Source of the DNA: Paragyromitra xinjiangensis
Taxonomy: Eukaryota; Ascomycota; Pezizomycetes; Pezizales; Discinaceae
Assembly: GCA_038503065.1 (NCBI GenBank)
Contig: JBCAMK010000001.1
Span: 1,426,001-1,490,000 of the forward strand
Direction: 5' to 3'
DNA length: 64,000 nucleotides
Part shown: positions 47,603 to 59,571 of the stretch, piece by piece
Numbering within the stretch: position 1 is the stretch's first letter
How the letters are laid out: the number at the start of each line of letters is the position of its first letter
Position numbers and translations under genes: made by a program
The notes under the pieces: generated by a model
The model's input: the letters and a program-made list of their open reading frames with translations, nothing else
Databases searched by the model: none
What the model was told of the DNA's origin: nothing

Positions 47603-50164
47603 ATGGAGACTCCCGTACGGCGACGGTATGAGAGAGACGAGCTTCTCTTGCTCTCAAAATCTCCACTCATCTGCAAACCTGAAGGCCTGCCGCCAATTGA
47701 AGAATGGATGGGGTAAGTCTTCCCTCCCCTTTTTTGCTAGCCATCTTTTGTGGTAGTCGGGTTCGTGCTAACTAGCTTCACAGACCCGCCCCCGCAGTTC
47801 GAGCACAATCTACTCGTGTGCGCACAGATGGAGATGTCCTCACCAACAATAACAATCATGAGGACGCTGCTAAGAGGTATCACCGTAGTCTTCCTAGAGA
47901 TTTGCCTGTTTTGTTGAGACTTAATTGTGAGGTCTAGTATAACGGCGGCCCGTCGACCATCTCTATTCGAATCTCGTCACCTTTCAAGGTCTTCAAGTAT
48001 GGCTCTGGCAAATTACTCCTAGTCGTTCTTACGCTTTTGTCTAAAGAATGATTTAGTTCCTGAAGATATCATTCTTGGGCCTCCGAAAATGTCATTTGTG
48101 TCATCGTCCTCCGCTCGAACACCATCTGGAAAATTCGATCAAGATCCGCTCCATGCAAACTCTATAGCATCTCCGGTACTTGAGGAAGAGCGAGGAGAAA
48201 GCCCTCGCTTTGAACGGTTCAAACTCGAAAGGGGGATTCGCTCAGGTGATAAGGATAGAGGGGACAAAGATCGTGCTGGAGATCGGGGTGAGCGGGGTGG
48301 CGGTCGCGTTGGACGAGGTTTTGGAGGCGATATGGAGGGAGGAGGCTGGACAAATGTTTCCCGCCAACCGCGCAAGAGTTTTGGTGCCGAGGACGGTGAT
48401 CGTTTCCGCAGGGATCGTAGTGAGAGAGAAAAAAGGGAAATCCCATGGGATAAGGATCGCCCACCCAAGTACGATAATTTCGGGAGGGACCGGGACCGTG
48501 AACATCGACCAAAGCTGAAAAGGGACGAATCTAGTTGGTTGCTTGATGATAATCGTGATCGTGCGGGAAATAGGGATAGAGATCGTGATCATTATTCTGA
48601 GCGTGATCATCATCGCGATAGTCATCGCGATAATCACCGCTATAATAATAACAGTAGGACTGAAAAAGATCCTGAATGGATGGATTCGGGACCGGGTAAT
48701 GAGGATCGGACGGGAGACGATAAAACGGCGCGATCTATGGAAGAGTTTCAACGTTGGAAAGAAAGAATGAAGGCGAATAATGCAGTACCTGACGAAAGGA
48801 AGAAGGCTGAAGTAGTCGAAGAGACCCAAAAAACTCCGCCCCCTAAAGAAGAAGTGGAAGAAAAGGCTATAAGAGAACATGAAAGCGCTACCATTGAAGG
48901 TATGTCGGAAATGGCTCTGAATTGGTGTTTTAGCTACTAATGCGATACAGAGTATAAAGCAGAGCCACAAACTGCCCCGGCAGTCGTAGAGAACGGAGTT
49001 GACCGGTTCTTTGGAGTTTGGAGCTCCACACCTGGTGCCAATAAGGGCACCGAACAGGATATACTGGGCGCTATCCGCCAGGAACCTAAAACTGTAGCCA
49101 AGTCTCGTTTTACCTCATTCTTTGCGCCTCAAGAGGAACCCACAGTGTCCCATGTGGTTGAGGCCCCCAAATCTTCCCCCAAACCCCCTACTCCAGCAAA
49201 TGAATCCTCCTCTGAAGATAGAGAAGGATTTCAACGTATCTTGGAGATACTGAGCGGGGTCAGTGTGGGTGGAAATCCGGAGTCGATCCCTGCGCCAGCT
49301 CCAAAGGTCTCACGTTCCTTACAGCGTAGCATATCTCCGATTACTATGAATCTTATGTCTCCTCCACCTGCCCCTTCGCATCAGAATCAAGCCAACTCTG
49401 CGCCCCAGAGAGATCCAAATACGGACTTTCTCATGCGTCTCATGCATCAGTCGCATCAATCACAGCAACATCAAACCCAGGCCCCTCCATCTGTCTCGCC
49501 GCTGCATCAGCACTATGGAGGACCGTCCCAGATGCCTCCACCTCCTCCGATTTCCACAAGCCCTCACAATTACCATAGAGCAAAGAATAATCCTCTTTCT
49601 CCTGTATTTGACGATCCTGCTATCACGGATTTTAGACGGCGCGACGCTAGCCCTATATATCCCAGAGGGCCTCCACTGATGGAACAGCATGGGCCTCCGG
49701 CTGGCTGGCAGCAGCAGCAGCAGCAAATGTCACAGCCACCACCACCTCAATCGCTTAGACAAGTCGCCCCGCCACCTGGTCTTGCGAGGAATCAGCATCA
49801 TCAAGGCCCTCCCCCACCTCCGCCTTTCCTCGGCCCACCTCCTCTAGGTGTTAATGGACCCCCAATGCCGTTCCAACTTGGGCCTATGCCACCCAACATC
49901 CCACCCAACTTTGGCCCTCCCCCTCCATTTTTTGGAATGAATGGATTGAATGGACCTCCTCCACAAATGAATGGCCCCCCTCCCCTAGGCTATCACATGC
50001 CGTTCCACCACCACCACCATCATGAGCCACCTCACGGACCTCCAATGGGACTCCACGGCCCGCCCTTTGGATTCCCGCACGAGGGAGTGAAGAGCCCCCC
50101 TCATCCACATGGGCCCGGTAATACACGATTTTCCGCTGAATCGATACACCGCCAGATTCGCTGA
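47603..50164 (+). CDS. eIF4E-binding protein, 4E-T-like
   Basis: Proteins of this type bind the cap-binding factor eIF4E and link mRNA to repression and decay in P-bodies. I predict five exons: 47603-47712, 47784-47876, 47932-47996, 48057-48899 and 48951-50164, in phase, 774 residues. The eIF4E-binding consensus YxxxxL-hydrophobic is present at residues 9-15 (YERDELL), followed by SKSPLICKPEGLPPIEEWMGP. Then come the block PEDIILGPPKMSF (spliced across intron 4), a charged Arg/Asp/Glu repeat region (about 130-270), the paired motifs RFFGVW and SRFTSFFAPQEE, and a Pro/Gln/His-rich tail with a run of six His. The family assignment rests on the binding motif and overall layout. A different eIF4E partner is possible. 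Confidence 0.72.
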
Positions 50165-52163
50165 CTGCCCATGGACCAGGTCTCTAATCCGGAGTTGCTA
50201 TGAAATATTGTGCCTCAAACGAATTTCATTGTATTGGGTAATTTTTTGTCTTACTCTTATCACTGGATATCTTCGCTCTCATTATTGTTGGGAATGTGTC
50301 AACTTATTTTTCTTTCCACAATGCATCAGTATTTCGACCTTTTCTTTCAGCTAAGGCGTCGTTTTCTTTTTCTCATCTCTCGTTTTACTTTTTCGTTTGT
50401 TGTCTTCGTGTACTCATGATAACGTGTAACCATACTTTCTGAATACTTCGGTTGTTTGGCTGGTTTGGTTTGGTCTGGTTTGATTTACCGTTTAGGACGC
50501 TGGGTTAGTGTGTAGTTTTGTATCTGGTCATATGTTTGCTTCATTCCTTGGTATATGATCAGATGGTTTCTATATTTCATTATCTGTCTCTCTCCTACCC
50601 ACACATTCCGCCATTGTGATATGGCTTTTATCATCTATTTACTTATCCTTGCTGGATTGGTTTTTTTTTTTTTGCCATTTACTCTGCAGCCATATTGTCA
50701 ATTTCCTGGGTATGACAGCACTGCTTTGCATTATTTATGTTTAGTTTTAATGCATGCACCTTTGCCATTTGAACTAGTTAAAATAATAGGGCTTTTTTTT
50801 TGATTAGGTAGAGTGGGTTCTGGTATTCTCGATTTCAAATACTGAGTTTTGTTTGGTCTTTTGGTTTTTGCATTTATGGATCGCGCTCCCTAGTGTTGAA
50901 ATAGGAGAGTATAGGAGAGTATGAGGATGAAGTAATGATGTTATGCCATAGCCATTGTCTCAGTTACTTTATCGTGGTTTGCTGGCGGGGCCGTGGTGGC
51001 ACTGTGAGTGGTAAGTTGTGCTAGTAAGAGCGGGTGAGATGGGATGAAATAAGGCGGGAAGTTTTGTGGATGACGTTATGATCCAACACGTCGTGAGCAA
51101 CACATTTCCAACAAACCGCGTATCATGACTTTTAGTAGTTTCTCTATGGGAACGACTGTACTGACTGAGGTTTATGGTTCTAATTAGACTAGAATTTTGA
51201 GGTACCTAGCCCATCGAGATTGAGCTTTAGTTATTCGAGTGATAACTCATGATCCAAGTCGAAAATTCTGTGCCTGCCGGTTGACTTCGCCGTAATGGCA
51301 TGAGTATGGTAGCTGCTGTGGGCTGTGGAGGAATCTTTGGGAGCTGTTTTAAGGGATCATAGTGTTCTTTGCGTGAGCTGGTGAGCGTTTGCCTAACAAC
51401 TACAGCCTAAAGGCGGTCCCAAACATCGATTTCCTAGCAGATTATTTTTTGCTTAGCTAGTCACAACATATTTTAAGGAACTTCAAAATAGCTGAGCTTG
51501 GGAGATCGACACATGAAACTTGTATGCATCCTAGCTTATCTTCCTCTCACCTAATAGCTTTGTTTTGATGTTGGCTGGCCCTACTACCAAGGCTAAGGTT
51601 GGCATTCTAATCTGGCTGCGGGAGTGATTGGGTGGTTAATTGATTAATTCGTTAAGTAGATCACTGCGAGAGTGGGCTGGATTGCGGGATTGCCGGGAAA
51701 ATAAGAATTATAAGGGGATCCGGAAGCTTGGGGTATTCAGGGAATGTAGGTCTGGAGACAGACTAGTCAAAGTCACTTACTTATATCTGTGGAAGGGTTC
51801 GTTGTAAATTTTCTGGGTAATCATACACTGATGTGTGATGCACTGGAATTACGTATGAGATTATAGGATTTGTGCTAGATTTGATAAATAGAGGTACTCG
51901 GAAAACTCCAAGATAACAAATTTGTAAGGAAGGGGAGGATTATTCTCAGGAGGTTGAGAGCCTCACTTTTCGTTCCACGAAAGCCTTTGATTAGCTAGGA
52001 AATCTATCAGAGAAACTGATCTGAAATTGGCCTTACCATTTGAATTTCAACTTAATCTAAACTACTTTTGATAACTAATCGATGTGAATAACTAACGTGC
52101 ACAAAAGAAACTAAGGGAAGGCTAAATCAAGCAACCCAACTCCATGTACAAAAATCAATGATC
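50165..52163. other. Intergenic region between convergent genes
   Basis: About 2 kb. The left part is T-rich and probably the 3' UTR of the eIF4E-binding gene. The right part borders the 3' end of the repeat protein. No gene or RNA recognised. Confidence 0.4.
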
Positions 52164-55100
52164 TTAGATCAAAATAGCCGCTCCCGCCAGACCAACCAAT
52201 ATGGCGACAATACCAGCATGTTTTCGGGAGGCTGAGCCTTCAAAGGCTTCGGGCTCCTCAGGGTATGGTACTCCCTTTCCCCCATTAGCTGGCGCTACAG
52301 CTGCTGGTGCTTCCGGTGCTGAAGCTTGTGGTTCTAGAAGGGGCTCACTAGATCCGATGGGTTGACTGGGTCTACCGGGCCTACTGGGAATGGATGGAAT
52401 GAAGGGGGGCGTTCCTTGAGGCTGAGCCACAGGCCCAGGCTGTTGTGGGGAGGGCGCTAGTCCAGGTTCTGGAACTAGAACTATTTTTTTGTTAGCAATT
52501 TGAGGCAGCGAATGTAGAATGAATTTACCATTGGGTTGTTGTGGAGTTTGAACGGCTCCACTAGGGCGTCGGGGACTTGGGCCAGGTCCTTCAAATAATT
52601 CTTCTGGTAGTTGCACCACAGGACCCGGAGCCTCAACGAGTTCACCAGGAAGCTCGACGATAGGGCCAGGGATTTCATATCCGACAATACCTTTAGGAAA
52701 TTCAACTTCCACAATCTCATGAGGAAGTTGGACAATAGGTCCAGGGACTTCGACGGGCTCTCCTGGCAATTGTACCACAGAGCCTGGAAGTTGTTGGAAG
52801 GAGGGACCTGGAATAGGGTATCCGACCTCGATCGCTTCGCCAGGAAACTCGACAACAGGGCCCAGAATAGGATACTCAACCTCGATTACTTCGCCAGGAA
52901 GCCTGAAAACAGGGCCCGGGGTAGGATATCCGATCTCGACTACTTCACCAGGAAGTTGAATGATGGGACCTGGGACGGGGTATCCAACCTCAATCACTTC
53001 ACCAGGAAGCTGAATGATCGGTCCTGGCACAGGATAACCGACCTCAACTGTAGGGCCTGGTGCTTCAACCTGGACAACCTCGGTCACAATCTCGACCGAT
53101 CCAGGTATGGTTATAATCTGGCCTAGCTCAGTGACGACTGTCTGCGGCTGAACAATGGTTTCTGCGGGTGCTGTAATGATAACGGGAGGACAGGTAGAGC
53201 AGACTTGGGTCGTATAAATTTCTTCGGGAACAATAATAGTCTCTGCAGGATATGTGATGATAGCAGGCGCTTCTGTGATCACTACTGGAGGCTGGGAGAC
53301 AGTAACGACGACAGTAGCTTGAGTGTTAACGGGGACCTCGATCTCCCTAGTGATCTCTACGGTTTTTATTACCGGAGTTTCAACACCTGGAAGGTATGTG
53401 GTGATGACCTCCTGGATAATTTCGGCCGGGACTTGCACCTGCTCAATGATGGTGGTAGGAACAGGTGTAGGAATTCCAGGAATATTGACGAAGCTAGTCA
53501 CTACAACCTCTTGGGTGAGATATACCTGCTCTTGAACAGCATAAGGGACCCGAACTTCCTCGGTAATCGCCACGGTTTGGATTACTGGAGTAGGGATACC
53601 GGGGAGGTACGTTGTAATGACCTGAGCGGGTAGTAAGATTTCTTCGTAAATTGTCGTCGGGACAGGAGTAGGGATGCCAGGGACGGAAACAAGTTCAGTG
53701 ACGACAATATTCTGGGTAATATAGATGATTTCTTCCTCTTTAATAGTCACTGGTACTCTGACTTGTTCTGAAACATATATTTGCTCCTGAATCGTGTAAG
53801 GGACTCGAACTTCCTCGATAATCTCTACAGTCTGGATCACTGGAGTAGGGATACCGGGGAGGTAGGTGGTGATGACCTGCGCGGGTAATATGATTTCCTC
53901 GTAAACGGTAGTAGGTACAGGTGTAGCGAAACCAGGAAGGGTGACAAGTTTGGTGACCTCGACTTCCTTGGTTATGTAGACGATAGCCTCCTCTTTAACG
54001 GTGACCGGTACTCCCACCTGCTCTGAGATGTAGATTTGTTCCTGTTGTGTAATTGTCACAGGTACTCTGATTTGCTCAGAGATGTAAACCTCCTCCAGGA
54101 TTGTCCTCGGGGGCGGTGTAACAAGAACCTGCTCCGTGATGACGACACTTTCCCTCTCAACAATTGTCTTCGCAGGAATGGTAACCACGATTTCGTTCTC
54201 GACGATTACACTCTCTTTTTCGATAATTGTTGTGGGTGGGAGGGTTTTTGTTACAAGAACAGTATAAGGAACCGGGATTTCAACCTTCTGCACGATGGTT
54301 TCGCCGGGAAGAACAACTTGTTCGTAGATCGTCTCACCAGGAAGTTGCTGGTAGATGGTAGATGGTGGGAGTTGTATTTGCTCAATGATTGTCTGGCCTG
54401 GAAGCTGGACCTGCTCGATGATAGTCTGGCCCGGAAGTTGCACTTGCTCGATAACCGTCTGTCCAGGAAGTTGGACCATTTCGACAATCGTTTCTACAGA
54501 CGCAATCTGAGTATATGGGATATACTCGGTTTGAGGCGGGCAAGTGACACATGGAGTAACAACCTCCACCTTCTCGATGACCTCAGTGACAGGGACAGTT
54601 TTAGTGACAGGGACAGCGACTGGGGCAGAGATTTCGCTTATGAAAGGAACTGCTTCGCCCACAGCATTGATATAGAAGAAGTTCTTTTCCTCGTTAAAGA
54701 GGAAGTTATTCTCAGCAAAACTTTGTTCGGTAAATTCCTGGAAAGTGGCTGCAGAGTTCTCATTCGCAAGAGAGTTGGGATTACTGTTCGAGTTCTCGTT
54801 GTTTGCGGCGACTTGGTTCTGATTTTCGTTGGCGTTGTTGATATCGTTTGCATTGGTGATAATGATATCGGGGAACACGATATCAGTCATTCCAACCGGC
54901 ATAACACCTCCGGGCAAAAAGGTCTGGCCTTGTTGCAGAGCCGATCCTCTCTGTTGCGGAGGTTGTTGAGTGAACTGGTCAGGTCCAGCTATGTCGACGT
55001 TCACATTCTTTTCCACGTTCTTTTGAACCACAATATCCTCGTTCTTATTGTTTTTACTGTTAGGAGTTTGTACTTTACCCGCAACCTTACCGGGAGCAGC

Positions 55101-56096
55101 AAAGTTTTGATCTTTCGCTTTGTTAATCACCTTGCTCTCTTGCGAATTCTTGTTTGCGGTCTTGTTGTCTTCGTGAACGTTTCCACCCTTATAGAAATTC
55201 CTCGGCGGTCGAGGAGGAAATGCAGGACCTTCCTCCTCGTAATTTGGAGGCATGAAAAATTCTGGTGGGGGCTGATCGAAAAACTCAGGAGGAGGAGGAC
55301 CATATTGCTGGGGAGGAAAAGGCATCCCATACGGTGGTGGTGGCGGTGGGAGTCCAAATGATGGAGGAGGAAACCCAAACGGTGGATGAAGGGGTCCAAG
55401 CAGTGGAGGCAGAGGAGAGGACTGGAAGTTTGGAACAGCTTCAACTACTTCAACAACCTCAACATCTTCAACCTTCAAACTAGGTGCTCTTTCCTTCTGC
55501 GGGGGAGCCTTCCTGGGCTCGTAAATATCCTCCTGATCAATGATAACTTTTGGAGGATCGGATGGAGGAGAGGGAAAAGAGGGAGAAGAAGGGTTATATG
55601 GTTCCCTTGGAGGAAGGACCGGCTCTCCAAGACCTGGCTCATCTCTCAGGTACGAATGAGGGGGTGGGCCGCGAGTTAGTTCATCCTGCGAAAATCGAGA
55701 CGGAGGAGGGGGAGGAGGTAGTGGCGGTGATAGAGGCGATGACGGCGGTGGGCTACGGGTCGGCTCTCGTAGTCGTAGCTCATCTCTCGGGGGCGGAGGA
55801 GGCGGAGAAGGGGGTGGTAGTGAGCCATGAACTGGTTCCCTGGGACGCACTTCGTCTCTCAGAAATGGAGGAGGAGGGGGTCCCTCTACCAGAGATGGGG
55901 GAAATCCCTCTTTCTCTTTTGAAAACGGAGGTGGTCGAAGCCCAGATTCGTCAGATGTGAAACCCGATGGGGCAAGCGATGCCCCCTCGTACTCTCCGGA
56001 TAGGGGGCCAGGATACACAGGGCGGTCTGCCATTGCCACACTGACAAAAGCCAGGGCCGCAAGAGGCAGAGTCGCAAGTTGACCTTGCAATCTCAT
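52164..56096 (-). CDS. Large repeat-rich secreted protein with predicted GPI anchor
   Basis: One uninterrupted frame of 1310 residues; not a family I recognise. It starts at the ATG of MRLQGQLATLPLAALAF, a signal peptide cleaved probably after AMA (residue about 23). Residues about 24-320 are proline-rich (PPPPP, PPPYG). About 320-460 is Asn/Gln/Lys-rich. About 500-1060 is built of Val/Ile/Thr/Pro repeats: LPGQTIIEQVQ units (about 11 residues, 54300-54480) and a unit of about 100 residues around ITTYLPGIPTPVIQTV and YEEILLPAQV, repeated three times. About 1060-1200 has 20-residue repeats of the PGPIIQLPGEVIEVGYP kind. The C terminus has EGSASRKHAGIVAILVG and a hydrophobic end, matching a GPI signal. 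Likely a wall or surface structural protein (inference). Confidence 0.8.
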   Translation of the reverse strand: MRLQGQLATLPLAALAFVSVAMADRPVYPGPLSGEYEGASLAPSGFTSDESGLRPPPFSKEKEGFPPSLVEGPPPPPFLRDEVRPREPVHGSLPPPSPPPPPPRDELRLREPTRSPPPSSPLSPPLPPPPPPSRFSQDELTRGPPPHSYLRDEPGLGEPVLPPREPYNPSSPSFPSPPSDPPKVIIDQEDIYEPRKAPPQKERAPSLKVEDVEVVEVVEAVPNFQSSPLPPLLGPLHPPFGFPPPSFGLPPPPPPYGMPFPPQQYGPPPPEFFDQPPPEFFMPPNYEEEGPAFPPRPPRNFYKGGNVHEDNKTANKNSQESKVINKAKDQNFAAPGKVAGKVQTPNSKNNKNEDIVVQKNVEKNVNVDIAGPDQFTQQPPQQRGSALQQGQTFLPGGVMPVGMTDIVFPDIIITNANDINNANENQNQVAANNENSNSNPNSLANENSAATFQEFTEQSFAENNFLFNEEKNFFYINAVGEAVPFISEISAPVAVPVTKTVPVTEVIEKVEVVTPCVTCPPQTEYIPYTQIASVETIVEMVQLPGQTVIEQVQLPGQTIIEQVQLPGQTIIEQIQLPPSTIYQQLPGETIYEQVVLPGETIVQKVEIPVPYTVLVTKTLPPTTIIEKESVIVENEIVVTIPAKTIVERESVVITEQVLVTPPPRTILEEVYISEQIRVPVTITQQEQIYISEQVGVPVTVKEEAIVYITKEVEVTKLVTLPGFATPVPTTVYEEIILPAQVITTYLPGIPTPVIQTVEIIEEVRVPYTIQEQIYVSEQVRVPVTIKEEEIIYITQNIVVTELVSVPGIPTPVPTTIYEEILLPAQVITTYLPGIPTPVIQTVAITEEVRVPYAVQEQVYLTQEVVVTSFVNIPGIPTPVPTTIIEQVQVPAEIIQEVITTYLPGVETPVIKTVEITREIEVPVNTQATVVVTVSQPPVVITEAPAIITYPAETIIVPEEIYTTQVCSTCPPVIITAPAETIVQPQTVVTELGQIITIPGSVEIVTEVVQVEAPGPTVEVGYPVPGPIIQLPGEVIEVGYPVPGPIIQLPGEVVEIGYPTPGPVFRLPGEVIEVEYPILGPVVEFPGEAIEVGYPIPGPSFQQLPGSVVQLPGEPVEVPGPIVQLPHEIVEVEFPKGIVGYEIPGPIVELPGELVEAPGPVVQLPEELFEGPGPSPRRPSGAVQTPQQPNGKFILHSLPQIANKKIVLVPEPGLAPSPQQPGPVAQPQGTPPFIPSIPSRPGRPSQPIGSSEPLLEPQASAPEAPAAVAPANGGKGVPYPEEPEAFEGSASRKHAGIVAILVGLAGAAILI

Positions 56097-56131
56097 AGTG
56101 AGAAAGAAAGAAAATAATGTATAGGAGCCTA

Positions 56132-56173
56132 TCAAGCTGGATTGTGACGCGAAAGAGGGCCACACGAATTCAT
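56132..56173 (-). other. Possible upstream ORF of the repeat-protein gene
   Basis: A 13-codon frame (ATG to TGA, beginning MNSCGPLSR) lies 35 bp upstream of the main start codon, downstream of the candidate TATA boxes. It would be translated only if transcription starts upstream of about 56173. Confidence 0.3.
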
Positions 56174-56177
56174 GGAG

Positions 56178-56215
56178 TCTTTATAAGGTTGCTTTCTCTC
56201 TCAATTTATAAATAC
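56178..56215 (-). promoter_or_regulatory. Candidate TATA boxes of the repeat-protein gene
   Basis: Read on the minus strand, TATTTATAAAT (near 56203-56213) and TTATAAAG (near 56179-56186) lie about 85-115 bp before the start codon, separated by a GA-rich tract. Either could serve as the TATA element. Confidence 0.45.
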
Positions 56216-59200
56216 CGAGACTGGGGTTTAAGAGATGGGGTTAATCAAAGCGATTGAAGATACATGGCCGATGTGATACGGAGGTAGATCAGTACATTGG
56301 CTCGCTTTTGGTACTTTTCCTTATTATTCTCTCATCTTCGATATGGTCTGGATATGAATTTTAAAGCAACTGGGATACCTGACCGATAGCGAGAGTATTA
56401 GCCCGGCGAGAAGAGAAAAAGGGAAATTCGGATGGAGTAATTTGTAGTTTTGGGGGTAAATGGCAACTAGATAAGTTTAGCCAACATAATAAAGGAATTT
56501 AACTAAGATGAAGCTAATGTGTGATGAATATATGTACCGAAAAGTACCTGTCAGTCAAAAATAGCTTATAATATGAGTACATTGCAGTTTTAAAGGAAGA
56601 ACAAAACACCAGCCCCCTCGATAACGGCATGCTTGGGGAGGTCTAGGATGGGTCAATGGCTATGCCTTAACTTAGGTATATGATCTCTTTTATAGCTTAG
56701 ATTTGGATTGAGACGAGTTGAATAGCCTGACAGTTCCTTAAATATAAACATAACTCAAGAGTATCCTAAAAGAAGTGGTGTAGTACATGCATTAAGTTTT
56801 CGCTTAAACCTGTCGATCATTGACGTTGACTGGATTACTAATCCAAAGGTAGCTAGCGGTGTTCTGCAGTCCAGATCTCAAGCCTTGATTTTATCTTGAC
56901 GAGATCCAGGGATAGACGCCCCGAAGGTTCCATCTACCAAGCCCAATGCGATAGATGATATTGCCGACTGTTTAGTTTCCAAAGTGGTTGGTGTTTAGAT
57001 GAGATTAGGTCATCACAAGTACCTGCGAAGCGACTTTTCCCAAGACATCCCAACAAGAGGAGCTATGACTCAGAAATTAGTAGCCCCGTGACGCATAGAA
57101 TCACTTGTCAAGGTCTAAATCAAAATCTTGCCGATTTCGGCGATAAGGCCACTTCTAAAGGTGTCTGCTAATCCTCTCCAGACCCTAAATATGGATGCAA
57201 TTGTACGACAAAAATAGGAACAAGGTTAGCCATATCAGCGTAGACCCACTATCACATAATTCTTAAACTCGCGATGTGAGAAAGTATCCCATAAGGCGAG
57301 GATGTCCATTTTCTAACGGCAAAACCATAACGTTTAACGTTGGTTATACCAATAATACCGATTCCCACGGAAATTTTATATTTATATACCTGCTCGCCCA
57401 CAAAATATGACTAGCGCCCACTTTGGCCACTTTTTCCGACCCGCCGGTTCGTGTTGCTCGGAGTTTACATGCTTTTGCCAGGTGACCATAAAGCTCGTGA
57501 GTATCTTGCAGTATGAGCCCAATTGCTATTAGCATCGTATTTCATCAACAGATGGCGACGATAAGTGATCTATGGTTATGGGGAGTAGGTGGGTAAATTG
57601 AAACGCCAGAAACGACATTAGAACAGGAAGCGGGAACGGGATTGCCGCTGAGAGAAAGAGAGAGAGGCCTTCATAGCTAAAAAGTTTATCGTAGTGCCGA
57701 TGTGATAAGTTCATCCATTGAGTCCCGCGCATACCCACCTGCTGAGTGACTTTTTACTCCTGCTCATCTAAGATACCTCATGCTGGAAACGTATCTAGAA
57801 ATGACTAAGTATTTCTCAGGCATTTTGAAGGTTTCACAATCTGAGGATCATTAACTGCGCCTACTAAGCAGACCCGGTGGTCTTGGGGTACGAACCCCAC
57901 CTCAGAAGAGCCTAAGCAGAGCAAGTTGCATCTCTAGGGACTACAAAAATAAACCCCGAAACAGATCCTGTGAATGTAACTAGAGTCGTTTGATAGGATA
58001 TCCCGGACCTCGGGCGTGCACAAGCTGATCTGTAATGTCGAGTACATCAACCCGCCCAGAAGCTATTCGAAGCCGGCCAGCTTTTGACGCCCCTCTCAAT
58101 TTCTAGACGCAAACAGTCAAGAAGAGGCTTTTGGAAGTTATGCCTGTAGCGAGACTTTTTAAATTCACCACTTTCTAAATGGTGTTCGGTTTTATCATCC
58201 TATGCCAAAAACCCTAGCCCAGAAGCGCTACTCACGACCTCGTGAAGTCATCCCAAATTCCCCGTAATTGGAGACAACTGTTTCAAACATATCATAAGTA
58301 CTTGAAATGCTTTCTTATAGAATTGAGATACTACTGGGATTAATGTTCCAATACTATTCAACTAGGCATATAACCGCAAACATAGGCTTTGAAGAGAAAT
58401 GATGCATATGATCATCGCAGAGATGTCGCACAAGATCATTGATGGTACATGTAAGTGTACATCTAATTTCAAAAGTAGAGAAAGTTTAAAAAAAAGGAAA
58501 ATACCAACAGCAGCGACTCACCTGATTGATCACCTTACGATTACGAGAGCGATATCCTGAATGGTTGAATGGGGCTTTTCGCGGATATGTCGGGGATGGT
58601 TCGTCGTCAGCTGTTGTTGAAAACAGTACGTAAAAAAGGTGCACCCGGAGGTGGGGGTTGGTGTATTTGTAAGAAACCTCGCCAAGGCCACCTCGAGACC
58701 TAAGGATGTTGCACAGTTTTGAAGTCTCTTTCATGGTGCTCGACTTGGCCAAATAAAAATGGTCCGGTATGACGCGCATCCCCTCGATTTCAAACACTAG
58801 CCAGTTTTGTTGAGTAGTTCAGGCGTTCAATGATCAGTCGGTCCGAAATTTGAATTTTGCTACCAGCCAAACCAATCCACGACTGGCCACGGGACTCATA
58901 CGCGAGTACTTCCCCAGCAGAGCCTAGTAGGAGCAGATAAAATGTCAAAAAGACCTAGAGGTCACGGCCCGATTCTGTACTGGCAGTGACATATCGCAAC
59001 TTTAACCCTAACCCCTATAGCTCCATTTAAGCTAAATACTTTTGATGCAGAGCTGCAGCTGCAAAAAAAAACTCGAGATCTACACGTAATGGAGGCAGTC
59101 GTGATGTGAGACACGCCGCCGAGTTCTAAGAGAACCCCATGTCCACGTATACTCTAAGAATTGGCAGTGCCGGGTCTATGTATTCAAATTTCCTTGTAAG

Positions 59201-59571
59201 ACAAATTACGTCTGGCTGGGTAGGCTGGCTTGACCGCAATTCGCACGCAATCGTTTTATGGTTTTTCGTGTTTCGTTGGGGAAAAACCACCCCGAAAAAC
59301 CACAACTGGATTGATCTGAACTAGTATTCGGTTCTTGAACGTCGTGCTCCAGAAAATTTGCCTATCACGCCATCGCTTGGCAGCATCAGGCCAATCAGGG
59401 GTTGGATAAACAAATCGATTTCAACCCCACTACGGTTCGGCAGAGCTGGGTGGCACAAAATAAAGACCCTGGTTGACGGTGCAGCTTTTTATTCTTCGTT
59501 TTCCTCCAATTCTCTCTAGGTTTTGAATATTTTCACTATCTTCGAGTTCATTGCGTGTATCATCCTCGAAA
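56216..59571. other. Intergenic region between the repeat protein and the sulfite reductase
   Basis: About 3.3 kb between divergent genes; no convincing coding region. A short inverted repeat TGGGGTACGAACCCCA near 57893-57908 resembles a tRNA T-arm, but no tRNA can be folded around it. The last 100 bp before the sulfite reductase start are pyrimidine-rich (TTTTTATTCTTCG, TTTTCCTCC). Confidence 0.4.

Noticed and set aside
48242..48970. 242-codon minus-strand frame across the 4E-T-like exon
   Set aside because: Ile/Thr-rich shadow of the Arg/Asp repeat coding sequence on the plus strand.
54036..55361. 441-codon plus-strand frame opposite the repeat protein gene
   Set aside because: It is the antisense shadow of a repetitive gene. 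Its Asn/Leu/Asp-rich product simply mirrors the repeat codons, and the sense frame has a signal peptide and GPI end.
57880..57910. TGGGGTACGAACCCCA hairpin considered as a tRNA T-arm
   Set aside because: The loop lacks the conserved TTCRA pattern on either strand, and no acceptor or anticodon stem can be built around it.
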